A stretch of 64,000 bases of DNA. Source: Paenibacillus flagellatus. GTDB lineage: Bacteria > Bacillota > Bacilli > Paenibacillales > NBRC-103111. This document shows, one piece after another, positions 46,324 to 54,922 of the stretch (the first letter of the stretch is position 1; each line of letters begins with the position of its first letter). A program made the translations under genes and the position numbers. The DNA is taken from the NCBI RefSeq assembly GCF_003217775.1, contig NZ_QJVJ01000005.1:62001-126000 (forward strand), written 5' to 3'. The notes under the pieces are model-generated. The model ran no database searches, was not told the origin of the DNA, and saw nothing but the letters and a program-made list of their open reading frames with translations.

Positions 46324-47151
46324 TCACCGCTCTCCCTTTTTCTCGATCCGGAAAACCGTTCTTCCGTTCTCCCGCACGAGCCCGAACGTCCATCCCATCT
46401 CGTCCGCGCGCTGCCTCATGATCGGCAAGCCGAACTTGTCGGCCTGCCGCATCCGCTCCTCGTCGAAGCCCGCTCCGTCGTCCGACACTTCGCACCGCCA
46501 GCCCGCACCCGTTGCCGCCGAGCGGACCCGGACCCGCTCCGCGTTCGCATGCTTGCGGACGTTGATGAGCGCTTCCCGTACGGAAGCGTAGAGCTCCACC
46601 TTTTCTTTGGCGGACAGCTTCTCCTCCGGCAGCCGCCACTCCCATTCGACGCCGATCCCCGTCTCCTCGGCGAAGTCGGCGCGCAGCGACTCCATCAGCT
46701 CCGTCCAGGGCCGCGAATCGGACGCCGCCGGGTACCGCAGGTTGGCGATCGCTTGCCGCACGTAGTCGTTCACCTCGTGCACCGTCCGGCGGAACGCCCG
46801 GATGTCGGCACGTTCTCCGCCGGCGCCTCGGTCCAGCAAGTCCGTCTGGACGGCGAGCAGGAAGAGCGACTGGGCGATGCCGTCGTGCAGCTCGCGCGCG
46901 ATCCGTTCCCGCTCCTCGAGCGCCGCTTTCTCCGCCCGGGCCTCCTTCAGCTCCTCCTGCATATGCTCCAGCAGGGTGAACAGCTGGGTCAGCACGATCA
47001 TCGTCACGGTAAAGACGAGGACGGGAGCGAGCCAATTCCCCGCCTCCATCGACAAGTACGGCAGCAAGTACCGGTGCCGGACATACTCCCATAGGCCGAT
47101 CGTGACGGTCGGGATGGTCAGGATCAGCCACTTGATCGATTTGGTCGACAT
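46324..47151 (-). CDS. sensor histidine kinase, NarX/DesK class (HisKA_3)
   Basis: 275 residues. Two N-terminal membrane helices (LILTIPTVTIGLWEYV; APVLVFTVTMIVLTQLF), a short coiled linker (HMQEELKEARAEKAALEERE), phosphoacceptor His in RIARELHDGIAQSLF, and ATPase boxes VREALINVRKHANAERV (N box) and VSDDGAGFDEE (G1). Small sensor with almost no extracellular loop, so it may sense the membrane or an internal signal. GAGGGGGG precedes ATG at 47151. Confidence 0.88.
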   Translation of the reverse strand: MSTKSIKWLILTIPTVTIGLWEYVRHRYLLPYLSMEAGNWLAPVLVFTVTMIVLTQLFTLLEHMQEELKEARAEKAALEERERIARELHDGIAQSLFLLAVQTDLLDRGAGGERADIRAFRRTVHEVNDYVRQAIANLRYPAASDSRPWTELMESLRADFAEETGIGVEWEWRLPEEKLSAKEKVELYASVREALINVRKHANAERVRVRSAATGAGWRCEVSDDGAGFDEERMRQADKFGLPIMRQRADEMGWTFGLVRENGRTVFRIEKKGER

Positions 47152-47356
47152 GATACGCCCCCCTCTCGTTCGATGGGCGCGTCCCTCCCGACGCGCCTTA
47201 CGCTTCTCCATCGTACCCGATGTTTCGCCGGGCGAGTATGACTCGATAGGGCTAAGGGGGCTTCGAAACGGTGAGGAAAGGATGAACTTTTTGGTCATAT
47301 GCAACGGGGGGACGTTATGGTACGAGATTGGCGAAAGAGGAGGAGGGAAACCCGTC

Positions 47357-47640
47357 ATGCGAACATGGACCATCGCCGTGTTGTTTTTCGGGGCGTGCGC
47401 GCTGGGGATCGTCCTGTTGACGGTTAGCGCTGTCCGGGACAAGCCCGCAAAGAGCCGCAGGCGCAAGCCCCGTCGATGCCCGGCGTCACGCTTGGCCAGG
47501 CATCCGCGGAAGCCGTTTACAAAAAGTCGTGCGTCGCCTGCCACGGCTTCTCTTCCCCGCGACGAAATAATCGAGCGCATGCGGCCGTTCGGAGCACGCC
47601 CTGCGGGTCTGGCCACTTGGTCAGCACAGGAGGTACGTGT
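47357..47640 (+). pseudogene. membrane-bound cytochrome c gene, broken
   Basis: GAGGAGG precedes ATG. An N-terminal anchor reads MRTWTIAVLFFGACALGIVLL; then the frame slips and continues in another frame with AGQASAEAVYKKSCVACHG-like text (heme site CVACH), then returns to the first frame with LPRDEIIERMRPFG and RPAGLATWSAQEV before a stop. About 20 residues after the heme site appear lost. This fits a decayed small cytochrome c of the c551/CccB type. It is divergent from the two-component pair. Confidence 0.6.
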
Positions 47641-47766
47641 ATGAGAGCATTAACAAAAGCTGCCGGATCGCACACGCTCCGCGAAGAGGTTATCCGTACC
47701 ATTCGAAAAACGGTACATCGAGGTGGGGGATTTTTGCAGCGACAACTGCTTTTCCGAAACGAAACC

Positions 47767-47803
47767 GAAGCCCCGATATCCATCTAACGGACACCGGGGC
47801 TTC
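47767..47803 (-). terminator. terminator after the SDR gene
   Basis: GAAGCCCCG (47767-47775) and CGGGGCTTC (47795-47803) pair, with TCC/GGA pairing inside the loop. On the minus strand it is followed by GGTTTCGTTTCGG. Ends the operon that starts at the dehydratase gene. Confidence 0.65.
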
Positions 47804-47848
47804 ACCCAAGAACAACAGCAACTTATGGGCAATCAGGTCATTCTTCCC

Positions 47849-48616
47849 CTACAACTCCGCCGTCATGCCGCCGTCGGCAACGAGGACGGATCCGGTCATG
47901 AACGAATTCTCGTCGCTGGCCGCGAACAGGATGACGGCCGCGATCTCGTCGGGATCGCCGACCCGGCCGATCGGCTGGGCCGCGTTCCAGCTTTCCATGA
48001 TTTGCTCTTTCGGCGTATCGAGCGTCTTGACGCTCGCCTCGAGCATCGGCGTATGGACCGCTCCCGGGAGCACCGCGTTCACCCGGACGTTTTGCTTGGC
48101 GAAATCGAGCGCCATCGCTCGGGTTAACGATACGATCCCGCCCTTGGAGGCGGCGTAGGCCGAATACCCCTCCAGCGTGCCCAGGGCGTGGACGGACGCC
48201 ACGTTGACGATGCTGCCGCCGCCGGTCCGCAGCATGTGCGGGACGACCTCCCGGCCGAACAGAAACACCGAGGTGAGGTTGCTCGCGAGCACCCGATTCC
48301 ATTGCTCCAGGCTCAGTTCCGTCAGCCGCACCTGCGGGCACACCGCCGCGCAGTTAACGAGCACGTCGATTCTCCCGAACCGGTCGATCGTCGCGGCGAC
48401 CGCCCGCTTCGCATCCGCCTCCGAGCCGACGTCGCCCTGCAAGGCGATCGCCTCGCATCCCGCCTCGGCGAGCTCCCGGGCGGTCTGCTCGCCCCGATCC
48501 GCCGCCAGATCCACGATCGAGACCTTGGCTCCCCGGCTCGCCGCCTGACGGACGACCGCCCGGCCGATGCCGCTTCCCGCTCCGGTGACCAATACGACCT
48601 TGTCGTGCCAGCTCAT
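47849..48616 (-). CDS. SDR-family oxidoreductase
   Basis: 255 residues. NAD(P) loop VTGAGSGIGRAV, NNAG-equivalent VNCAAVCP, Ser in VNVASVHAL, catalytic YSAYAASKGG (Tyr and Lys), and PGAVHTPM after it. Classical short-chain dehydrogenase, probably acting on a sugar or sugar acid given its neighbours. AGGAGGT-type site before MSWHDKVV. It is the last of three co-directional catabolic genes. Confidence 0.85.
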   Translation of the reverse strand: MSWHDKVVLVTGAGSGIGRAVVRQAASRGAKVSIVDLAADRGEQTARELAEAGCEAIALQGDVGSEADAKRAVAATIDRFGRIDVLVNCAAVCPQVRLTELSLEQWNRVLASNLTSVFLFGREVVPHMLRTGGGSIVNVASVHALGTLEGYSAYAASKGGIVSLTRAMALDFAKQNVRVNAVLPGAVHTPMLEASVKTLDTPKEQIMESWNAAQPIGRVGDPDEIAAVILFAASDENSFMTGSVLVADGGMTAEL

Positions 48617-48691
48617 CGCGCATGACCTCCGTTCTCCCGCGTATTCCAACCGTCAAGCTGCAGGGGTGAACCGCCCCTGAGGGGACATCCC

Positions 48692-49696
48692 CTACTCCAA
48701 AGTCAATAAAATTTTCGCAACCTTCCCCGGGCCTTCGACCAGCTTCTCGAAGCACGCCCCGCCCTCCTCCAGCGGCGAGGTGACGGTCCACGGCAGCAGG
48801 CTCACGCGTCCTTGCGCGATCCAGCTCACGGCGGTGGCGAAATCGTGCTCCGAATAGGCGAACGCCCCGATCGTGGCGATCTCGCCGCGAATCATATCGT
48901 TGATCGGCAGCTTGCTCTCCGCCTCGTGAAGGCCGGTAAACACGACCCGGCCTCCCGCCCGGACCGCCCGAACGGCTCCGAGACGGGTCGCCCCCGCTCC
49001 GACCGCGTCGATCGCCGCGTCGAACTCGCCCGCGGCGGCCGGCGACCGCTCCAGACCGGTCACGGCGATCCCGCCCAGCTCCTCGGCGATTTCGAGCCGC
49101 GCCTCGTTGAGGTCGACGACCACCGCGTCGCGGATGCCGTAAGCTTGAGCGGCTTGCAGCGCGAACAGTCCGATCGGACCGGCGCCGTATAGGATCAGCC
49201 GGTCCGTCGGCGCAAGCGCGAGCAGCCGGCATACGTGGATCGCGCAAGCGAACGGCTCGGCGAACGCTCCTTCCTCGAAGGAGACCGCATCGTCCAGCTT
49301 GAACACGTTCCGTGCGGGCACGGCCACGAACTCGGCGAAAGCGCCGGGACGATGGGCGCCGAGCAGCTGGCGCTGCCGGCATAACTGCGATCGGCCCGTG
49401 CGGCAGTACGAGCAGCTTCCGCAAGTGACGAGCGGATTGGCCGTCACCCGGTCTCCCGGTTGAAGCTGCGACACTTGCGATCCGGTCCGTTCGACGATCC
49501 CGGCAAATTCGTGCCCCATGACGAGGGGCGGCTTCCGCAGCGAATTGTGCCCGAGATACCCGCTCAGCTCCGAGCCGCATATGCCGGCCCGGCTGACGCG
49601 GACGAGCACCTCGTCCTCTGCCGGGACCGGGATCGGCACGTCCCGCATATTCATCGTGCGCGGGTTCTCGTATACGAGCGCTTTCATGGTCGACAC
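48692..49696 (-). CDS. zinc-dependent sugar/alcohol dehydrogenase (MDR type)
   Basis: About 334 residues. Catalytic zinc ligands in RAGICGSELSGY (Cys) and VMGHEFAG (His/Glu); structural zinc site CGSCSYCRTGRSQLC; NAD-binding loop LYGAGPIGLFALQ. Fold as in sorbitol, threonine and galactitol dehydrogenases. The ribosome site GAGGGG fits the GTG at 49696 (three codons upstream of MKALVYENP), 17 bases after the dehydratase stop. Likely oxidises a sugar-derived alcohol in this operon. Confidence 0.87.
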   Translation of the reverse strand: MSTMKALVYENPRTMNMRDVPIPVPAEDEVLVRVSRAGICGSELSGYLGHNSLRKPPLVMGHEFAGIVERTGSQVSQLQPGDRVTANPLVTCGSCSYCRTGRSQLCRQRQLLGAHRPGAFAEFVAVPARNVFKLDDAVSFEEGAFAEPFACAIHVCRLLALAPTDRLILYGAGPIGLFALQAAQAYGIRDAVVVDLNEARLEIAEELGGIAVTGLERSPAAAGEFDAAIDAVGAGATRLGAVRAVRAGGRVVFTGLHEAESKLPINDMIRGEIATIGAFAYSEHDFATAVSWIAQGRVSLLPWTVTSPLEEGGACFEKLVEGPGKVAKILLTLE

Positions 49697-49713
49697 GCTT
49701 ATGCGCCCCTCTC

Positions 49714-50862
49714 CTATCGGTTCGATTCCCGCTTCTCCCAGCCTTGCTTGAACAGCGGCAGCCAGTTGCCCGGGTGATACGGATGCTTGCCCACTTCCTC
49801 CAGGTTCAGCTCGACGCCGAGCCCCGGACCTTCCGGCGGCTGCAGGTAGCCGTTCTGCACCTTGAGCGCGGGCTGCAGGACGTGCTCCTCCCACGGCTCG
49901 TTGAACTCGTCGAATATTTCGTGCAGGAAGAAGTTCGGCGTCGCCATGTTCAGATGGCTGCATACGACGGAGCATACCGGCCCCTGCGCGCTGTGGGGCG
50001 CCGTCACGCCGTGGTGGGCGTGCGCCATGCCGCATATTTGCTTGGAGGCCGAGATGCCGAGAAATTGCGGCTCCAGCTGGATGATATGCACGGCATCGTG
50101 CTTGAGCAGCTCCGCAAACTGCTCGCGGCAATAATAGTCCTCTCCGCATGCGACCGGCACCGGGCTGCGACGCGCCACCTCCACCATCGCGGAGATCAGC
50201 TGCGGCGGAACGGGAGCCTCGAACCAGGTCGGCTTGTACGGGAGCATCGCATCGGCGAACTGCAGCGCGGTATGGACCGAGAACCGGTTATGGCCCTCGA
50301 TCAGCAAATCGACGTTCGGGCCTACCGCCTCCCGGACCGACGCGATAATTTCGAGCGCCAGGGAGAAGTCGCTGCGGTCCACCGTTCGCCAGGCCGCGCC
50401 GAACGGATCGAATTTGAGCGCCGTATATCCTTTGGCCGCGACGATCTTCGCCTTCTCGAAGAAGTTTTCCGGCGTTCTCGGGCCGCGGTACCAGCCGTTG
50501 GCGTAGCAGCGGAGCTTGTCGTGGCACCGGCCGCCGAGCAATTTGTACAGCGGCTGGTTCGTCGCCTTGCCCATGATGTCCCAGCACGCCGTCTCGATCG
50601 CGGCGAGCGCCGAGCCCTGAATTTGCCCGCCGTCCGAATAGACGTCGCGGAACAGCCTCAGTCCGATCGTCTCCACGTCGAACGGATCCCGGCCGATGAT
50701 CAGATGCTTCAGCTCGTGAATCGCCGCCTCCACCGTCTTCGCAAACCCGTTCAGTGTGCCTTCGCCGAGGCCGGTAATGCCTTCGTCGGTGTCCACCTGG
50801 ACGAACAGCCAGTTTTTCCACGGATTGCCCAAAATGTACGTGCGCACGTCGGTAATGTTCAT
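49714..50862 (-). CDS. enolase-superfamily sugar-acid dehydratase (galactonate dehydratase-like)
   Basis: 382 residues. Mandelate racemase/muconate lactonising enzyme fold: N-terminal cap (YILGNPWKNWLFVQVDT), barrel base ALKFDPFGAAW, acids in LLIEGHNRF, WFEAPVP and VACGEDYYCR, and a His in VTAPHSAQGP. This set of residues matches the D-galactonate dehydratase group, which removes water from an aldonic acid to give the 2-keto-3-deoxy sugar. First gene of the operon; a GntR-type regulator gene lies upstream and a TTGTATACA site is close to its start. Confidence 0.85.
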   Translation of the reverse strand: MNITDVRTYILGNPWKNWLFVQVDTDEGITGLGEGTLNGFAKTVEAAIHELKHLIIGRDPFDVETIGLRLFRDVYSDGGQIQGSALAAIETACWDIMGKATNQPLYKLLGGRCHDKLRCYANGWYRGPRTPENFFEKAKIVAAKGYTALKFDPFGAAWRTVDRSDFSLALEIIASVREAVGPNVDLLIEGHNRFSVHTALQFADAMLPYKPTWFEAPVPPQLISAMVEVARRSPVPVACGEDYYCREQFAELLKHDAVHIIQLEPQFLGISASKQICGMAHAHHGVTAPHSAQGPVCSVVCSHLNMATPNFFLHEIFDEFNEPWEEHVLQPALKVQNGYLQPPEGPGLGVELNLEEVGKHPYHPGNWLPLFKQGWEKRESNR

Positions 50863-50933
50863 GCCGTCTCCATCCTTTCGGTCCGTTATAGCCTTACCGT
50901 AGCATAGCGGTTTAGGACCTACAAGATGTCTAA

Positions 50934-50948
50934 CTTGTATACATCAAG
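50934..50948. promoter_or_regulatory. possible GntR operator
   Basis: CTTG-TATACAT-CAAG: an inverted repeat with a palindromic TGTATACA core (50936-50943), 72 bases upstream of the dehydratase start and downstream of the GntR gene. Such cores are common for FCD-type GntR repressors of sugar-acid operons. No matching promoter is obvious. Confidence 0.4.
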
Positions 50949-51091
50949 CGGGCAAATCGGCGACGAGTTGGGTGACGGTCAAGCGGCTCGTTTGACGGCG
51001 GACCGGTCGTCAGGTCGGCACGGGGTGACGGCCGGTTCGATGCCGGGTCGGCACAGGCTGGCGGCGAATCGGCGCCGGCTTCGCGGCATGC

Positions 51092-51733
51092 TTACAGCAT
51101 GATCGTCTTCACATACTCGATATGACTCGCCACCAGCCGCTCCGCGAGGGGGGCGTCGTCGCCGGCCAGCGCGTCGCGTATGCGCAGATGCTCTTCCCGG
51201 CTGCTCCACAGCCGGCTTTTGTTCTTCATGAACGTGGTCCGCACGACCATCACGAATTTGTCCTGGAGGCGCGACATCGCTTCCGTGTACTCCTCGTTGT
51301 CCAGCGCCGCTACGATCGTTTCATGGAACTCGCGGTCCCAGTTCACGTACTCGGCGATATCCTCCCGCTCGATCGCCCGGGCCTGCCGCTCGAGATTGTC
51401 GTCCAGCCGGTCGAAGAACCGCTGGTCCAGCTTGCCCGTCAGCCGCCGCGCAGCGAACGTTTCGAGCGCCAGGCGCAGCTCGTAGATCTCCAAAATCTTC
51501 TTGAGCGACACCTCCTGGACGATGACGCCCTGATTCGGGGACAGCTTGACGAGCCCCATCATCTCCAGCCGGTCCAGAGCGGAGCGGATCGGCGTCTTGC
51601 TCATTTGCAGCAGCTCGCTGAGCGCCTTCTCGGACAGGAAAGTGCCCCCTTCCCATACGCCGTCCACGATATTCGTCTTGATCGTCTCGAACGCTTTCTC
51701 CTTCAATGTCTTCGCTACAGGCAGCTCGGCCAT
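51092..51733 (-). CDS. GntR-family regulator with FCD domain
   Basis: 213 residues. Winged helix: KAFETIKTNIVDGVWEGG, LSEKALSELLQMSKTPIRSA and GLVKLSPNQGVIV, then an all-helical FCD effector domain with YELRLALETFAARRL and metal-type residues in DREFHETIV and SHIEYVKTIML. GGAGGG before ATG. Probable repressor of the dehydratase-dehydrogenase-SDR operon just downstream. Confidence 0.87.
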   Translation of the reverse strand: MAELPVAKTLKEKAFETIKTNIVDGVWEGGTFLSEKALSELLQMSKTPIRSALDRLEMMGLVKLSPNQGVIVQEVSLKKILEIYELRLALETFAARRLTGKLDQRFFDRLDDNLERQARAIEREDIAEYVNWDREFHETIVAALDNEEYTEAMSRLQDKFVMVVRTTFMKNKSRLWSSREEHLRIRDALAGDDAPLAERLVASHIEYVKTIML

Positions 51734-51915
51734 GGTTCCCTCCGTTAAGGTGAAAGGATTCCGATCCTGATCTTGTCATGCGTCTAACCCTGCGCTCGAT
51801 CGGTCGGATACACGATTAGGGTAGCACAAAGTTCGGCCGGTTGAAACGTTTCCCGTCCCGGCTGTGCTATAATCGGCTTATCCCCACATTGCATGACGGA
51901 AACAGGTGAGTCGCC

Positions 51916-52557
51916 TTGCAAACCCGCTCGCTGCGGCAACAAGCATACGAGACGATCCGCGAATGGATCGCCGCCAACCGGCTGCCCAAGGGCAGCGTCA
52001 CATCGGAGCTGCAATTGTGCGCCATGCTGAACATGAGCCGGACCCCGATCCGGGCCGCTCTGCAGCAGCTCGAGACGGACGGCTTCTTGCGCATCGCGCC
52101 GAAGCACGGCATCCTGATCCTCGACTCTTCCGCCCAGCGGGTCGGCGATTTGCTCGACATCGTCGCCTCGCTGGCGCTGTATGCGTTCGAGCAACAACGG
52201 CACAGCCGGCCGGACGGCCTGCCGGCGTTCGCGGACAGCCGGCTGTCCGAGCTGCGGGCGCTATTCGCCCATTCGGAGGAACGGGGTGACGACAACGCGG
52301 ACGCTCTGTGCCGGTTCGAGCTGGACATGCTCCATCGGCTCGTCTCGCAGTGTCATAATGCGGAGATGGAGCGCCTGCTTCGCACGACGTCCGAGCGGCT
52401 GTTCTGGACGCTGAACGTGCGACGGTGGAACGCGCCTTATCGTCCCGAGACGAGCTCGCTGCTCGCCGGCCTGCTGGCTTCCATGAAAGAATCGCCGGAC
52501 GGGTTCCGGCTTCGGCTGTTCGCTTACGTCCGGCAGCTGAAGCGAACATGGACGTAA
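51916..52557 (+). CDS. GntR-family regulator, second copy
   Basis: 213 residues starting with TTG (MQTRSLRQQAYET) behind CAGGTGAG. Winged helix SLRQQAYETIREWIA, LQLCAMLNMSRTPIRAALQQL, and HGILILDSSA. The C-terminal half is helical, with an FCD-like DALCRFELDMLHRLV. Divergent from the other GntR gene, sharing an intergenic region of about 180 bases, so the two may cross-regulate. Target unknown. Confidence 0.8.
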   Translation: MQTRSLRQQAYETIREWIAANRLPKGSVTSELQLCAMLNMSRTPIRAALQQLETDGFLRIAPKHGILILDSSAQRVGDLLDIVASLALYAFEQQRHSRPDGLPAFADSRLSELRALFAHSEERGDDNADALCRFELDMLHRLVSQCHNAEMERLLRTTSERLFWTLNVRRWNAPYRPETSSLLAGLLASMKESPDGFRLRLFAYVRQLKRTWT

Positions 52558-52640
52558 GGCCGTTACAAATAGCGGCCCTCCGCAAATAGAGGTGCAGGAC
52601 AAGAAGACTCGAGAGAATGAAACAAAATCCGGAATCCGGC

Positions 52641-52671
52641 AAAAAGGGCCATAGTCCCAACGACCTGGCCC
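52641..52671 (-). terminator. terminator of the SOS polymerase operon
   Basis: GGGCCA (52646-52651) pairs with TGGCCC (52666-52671), followed on the minus strand by five T. It lies 40 bases after the last gene of the operon. Confidence 0.65.
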
Positions 52672-52710
52672 CTCCCGTTTCGCCCCCGCCTTCTCTGCAA
52701 CGCCCCACGC

Positions 52711-53181
52711 TCACTTCGCCGCCAATTTGCCGGCGATTTCTTTCACATACTTGGCCAAGCGAATGCCGATCTCCGATCGCATCACGTCCCGAACCATGCC
52801 GAACCGATCCTCGTAGCCTCGGCAAATAAAACGGTGATAGACGATCAGGTCCACCTGCTCGTCGTTTATAATTTTGATGTTGCGCCTGGACAGTTCGCGC
52901 CGCAGGCCGTACAAGTCCTCGCTTATTTTGTTCATGACCGCTTGACCCGCCATCACGTACAGCTGCTTCAGCAAATTGGAATGATGCCCGATGTCGTCGA
53001 TGCTCTTCTGCACCATGCTTAACATGTGGGGGAGCAAGACGTAATCGCGGATCATCGTCAGTTCCTCCTCGGTAGGCTGCTTGCGGGAAGTTTTGGAATC
53101 ATTACGCTGTTCGTATTGCTCTTGATGCTCCGTGAGCAGCATCTTCGATTTCCACCGCTCATTGCCGTCCAGTTTGCTCAT
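52711..53181 (-). CDS. YolD-like protein linked to a Y-family polymerase
   Basis: 156 residues. The N-terminus (MSKLDGNERWKSKMLLTEH) is YolD-like; the rest is helical, with Arg-rich parts (LYGLRRELSRRNIKII; CRGYEDRFGMVRDVMRSE). YolD-type proteins accompany UvrX-like polymerases in many Bacillota and may help or restrain them. ATG lies in the ATGA stop overlap with the polymerase gene, behind AGGAGG. Longer than plain YolD proteins (about 100 residues). Confidence 0.65.
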   Translation of the reverse strand: MSKLDGNERWKSKMLLTEHQEQYEQRNDSKTSRKQPTEEELTMIRDYVLLPHMLSMVQKSIDDIGHHSNLLKQLYVMAGQAVMNKISEDLYGLRRELSRRNIKIINDEQVDLIVYHRFICRGYEDRFGMVRDVMRSEIGIRLAKYVKEIAGKLAAK

Positions 53182-54431
53182 TTGTAATGACCTCCTATCT
53201 GTTCCGCCCTCTCGCGAGCCACTCCGGCCTTCAGCAGCGAGGAAGTTCGCATAATCGCGGCACTGCCGTAGCGGTCCTTGATTTCGTCGATCGCCCTTTC
53301 CAAACGGTACGCCTTGACCCGGTCGTCGAACAGCGTAAGCTGAAACACGCTGTCGTCCGTCAAATCCGTCAGCGAAATATGGAGGTGGCTGACGGGCAGG
53401 CCGCTCCAATATTTCCTGAATATCCCGCTCGCCGCCGCCGCGACTTCATGCGAAAGGGAAGTGGGCTGCGGAAGCGTGACCTGCCGGTTGAACGATGCCG
53501 AATGCGTTCCGTCCGTTTCGGCGGCACCGACGGAGACGACCCGCCCCATATAGCCCCATCTTCTGCTGCGCCGGCACACCTCCACGACCAGTTCCAAGAG
53601 GACGACCTCGATATCTTCCAGCTTGCGGTACAGACTGCTTCGGAGCGTCTTGCCGTGGCTGACCGATTTCAATTTGTTGCGAATGCTGGGCACGACCGGG
53701 CTCGGGTCGATCCCTCTCGCCGTCTGCCAATAGTATTCGGCCTGGATATCGCTTTGCTTCCCCATTTCCTTGCGCATGCGCCTTTTGAAATCGCCGAGCT
53801 CCAGACGGGCGATGTCGCCGATCGTCGGAAGGCCCATCCGGATGAAATGGCGGGTCATGCGGGAAGCGACCATGAACATCTGATGGACCGGCAGCGGCCA
53901 CAGGACCGATTCGATATTGTCGGCGCCCAGCTTGAAAATGCCTTCCGGCCTTTTTTTGGCGAAGTTATCGGTAGCCATCTTCGCCAATATTTTGGTAGGG
54001 CCGATCCCGCACCGGGCCCAAACGCCCGTCGACAGCAGAACACGTCTCTGAATCCGGCGGGCCATCTCCTCCGGCGTACCGAAATAACCGATGGAACCGG
54101 TAACATCGAGAAATTGCTCGTCGATGGAATACGGTTCGACCAAATCGGTAAACGATTCGAATATTTCGGTAATGAACATGGAGACGGTAATGTAGGTCTG
54201 CATCCGCGGACGCAGGACGACCAGATCGGGGCATTGGGCAAGCGCTTCGCCCACCCGTCCGGCCGTCGTGACTCCCCGTGCTTTCGCAATCGGGCAAGCG
54301 GCCAATATAATCCCCGACTTTCGCTCGGGGTCGCCTACCGCTACCGGTCTATCCTTCAGATCCGGCCGGGACGCCTTTTCGATGGAGGCATAAAACGACT
54401 GCCCGTCGATAAGCATAATGACGCGATCCAC
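53178..54431 (-). CDS. Y-family DNA polymerase (UvrX/DinB type)
   Basis: About 417 residues. Palm motifs: MLIDGQSFYASIE (first catalytic Asp), YSIDEQFLDVTGSIG (SIDE acids), and the helix-hairpin-helix area CGIGPTKILAKMATDNFAKK. The C-terminal little finger follows (VEVCRRSRRWGYMG on). It copies across damaged DNA with low fidelity. Start GTG at 54431 is preceded by AAGGGGT at good distance; a GTG three codons earlier is possible. Controlled by two LexA boxes upstream of the small WYL-like gene. Confidence 0.9.
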   Translation of the reverse strand: MDRVIMLIDGQSFYASIEKASRPDLKDRPVAVGDPERKSGIILAACPIAKARGVTTAGRVGEALAQCPDLVVLRPRMQTYITVSMFITEIFESFTDLVEPYSIDEQFLDVTGSIGYFGTPEEMARRIQRRVLLSTGVWARCGIGPTKILAKMATDNFAKKRPEGIFKLGADNIESVLWPLPVHQMFMVASRMTRHFIRMGLPTIGDIARLELGDFKRRMRKEMGKQSDIQAEYYWQTARGIDPSPVVPSIRNKLKSVSHGKTLRSSLYRKLEDIEVVLLELVVEVCRRSRRWGYMGRVVSVGAAETDGTHSASFNRQVTLPQPTSLSHEVAAAASGIFRKYWSGLPVSHLHISLTDLTDDSVFQLTLFDDRVKAYRLERAIDEIKDRYGSAAIMRTSSLLKAGVARERAEQIGGHYK

Positions 54432-54480
54432 AAACAACACCCCTTCGCCGCGGCGAAGGCCGATCGTAGCGGAGTCCGGT

Positions 54481-54690
54481 TCATCCCGTCCGTCGGCCTC
54501 CCGGAACCGAAACGGCCAGAATGCGGTCCAGCTTGAACCGCCGCGGCTCCCGCTTGCGCAAGCAGAACGCCTGCACCTCGCCGTCCCCGACGCCGAGAAC
54601 GACGACCGTCCGCTGCGTAATCCGGTCGTGCCGGTCGATATAGACGATTTCGACGGTCCGCCCGGCGTACCGCCCCATGTTCGCCACCAT
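54481..54690 (-). CDS. small WYL-like domain protein
   Basis: 69 residues. The core reads GRTVEIVYIDRHDRITQR, then VEAFCLRKREPRRFKLD-like text and ILAVSVPGGRR, the shape of a lone WYL-type beta barrel without a DNA-binding part. Start MVANMGRYAG set by GGAGG 8 bases before. First gene of the SOS operon. WYL folds elsewhere bind nucleic acids or ligands, so it may tune the response. Confidence 0.6.
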   Translation of the reverse strand: MVANMGRYAGRTVEIVYIDRHDRITQRTVVVLGVGDGEVQAFCLRKREPRRFKLDRILAVSVPGGRRTG

Positions 54691-54710
54691 AAGCATCGCC
54701 TCCGAAAATA

Positions 54711-54724
54711 AGAACGTCTGTTCC
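54711..54724. promoter_or_regulatory. LexA (SOS) box 1
   Basis: AGAACGTCTGTTCC against CGAACRNRYGTTYC: 12 of 14 match. It lies 20 bases upstream of the WYL-like gene start. A minus-strand TATAAT (54736-54731) lies between this and box 2. Confidence 0.7.
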
Positions 54725-54745
54725 CTTTTTATTATATACAATAAG

Positions 54746-54759
54746 CGAACATATATTCC
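54746..54759. promoter_or_regulatory. LexA (SOS) box 2
   Basis: CGAACATATATTCC: 13 of 14 match the Bacillota LexA consensus. It covers the -35 side of the minus-strand promoter, so two LexA dimers flank the -10. It could also affect the divergent SRAP gene, about 165 bases away. Confidence 0.75.
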
Positions 54760-54922
54760 CGTTTCAAGAGGTAAAATATTGGTGCGCGCGAATTCGGGCT
54801 CGTCCGGCGCGGCAAAACCCGGGCCGCCCTCCGCGGTGGCGGCGGGGCCGAAAAAGGCGTACAATGGAGCTGGACGAAAACGAACGGACCGAATCCGGCA
54901 GCCGAAGGAGGAACGACAGCCG

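Noticed and set aside
48650-48691. Nested hairpins between SDR and dehydrogenase genes (CAGGGG/CCCCTG and AGGGG/CCCCT)
   Set aside because: Too short and without a T-run; probably chance in GC-rich DNA, possibly an mRNA processing site, but nothing supports it.
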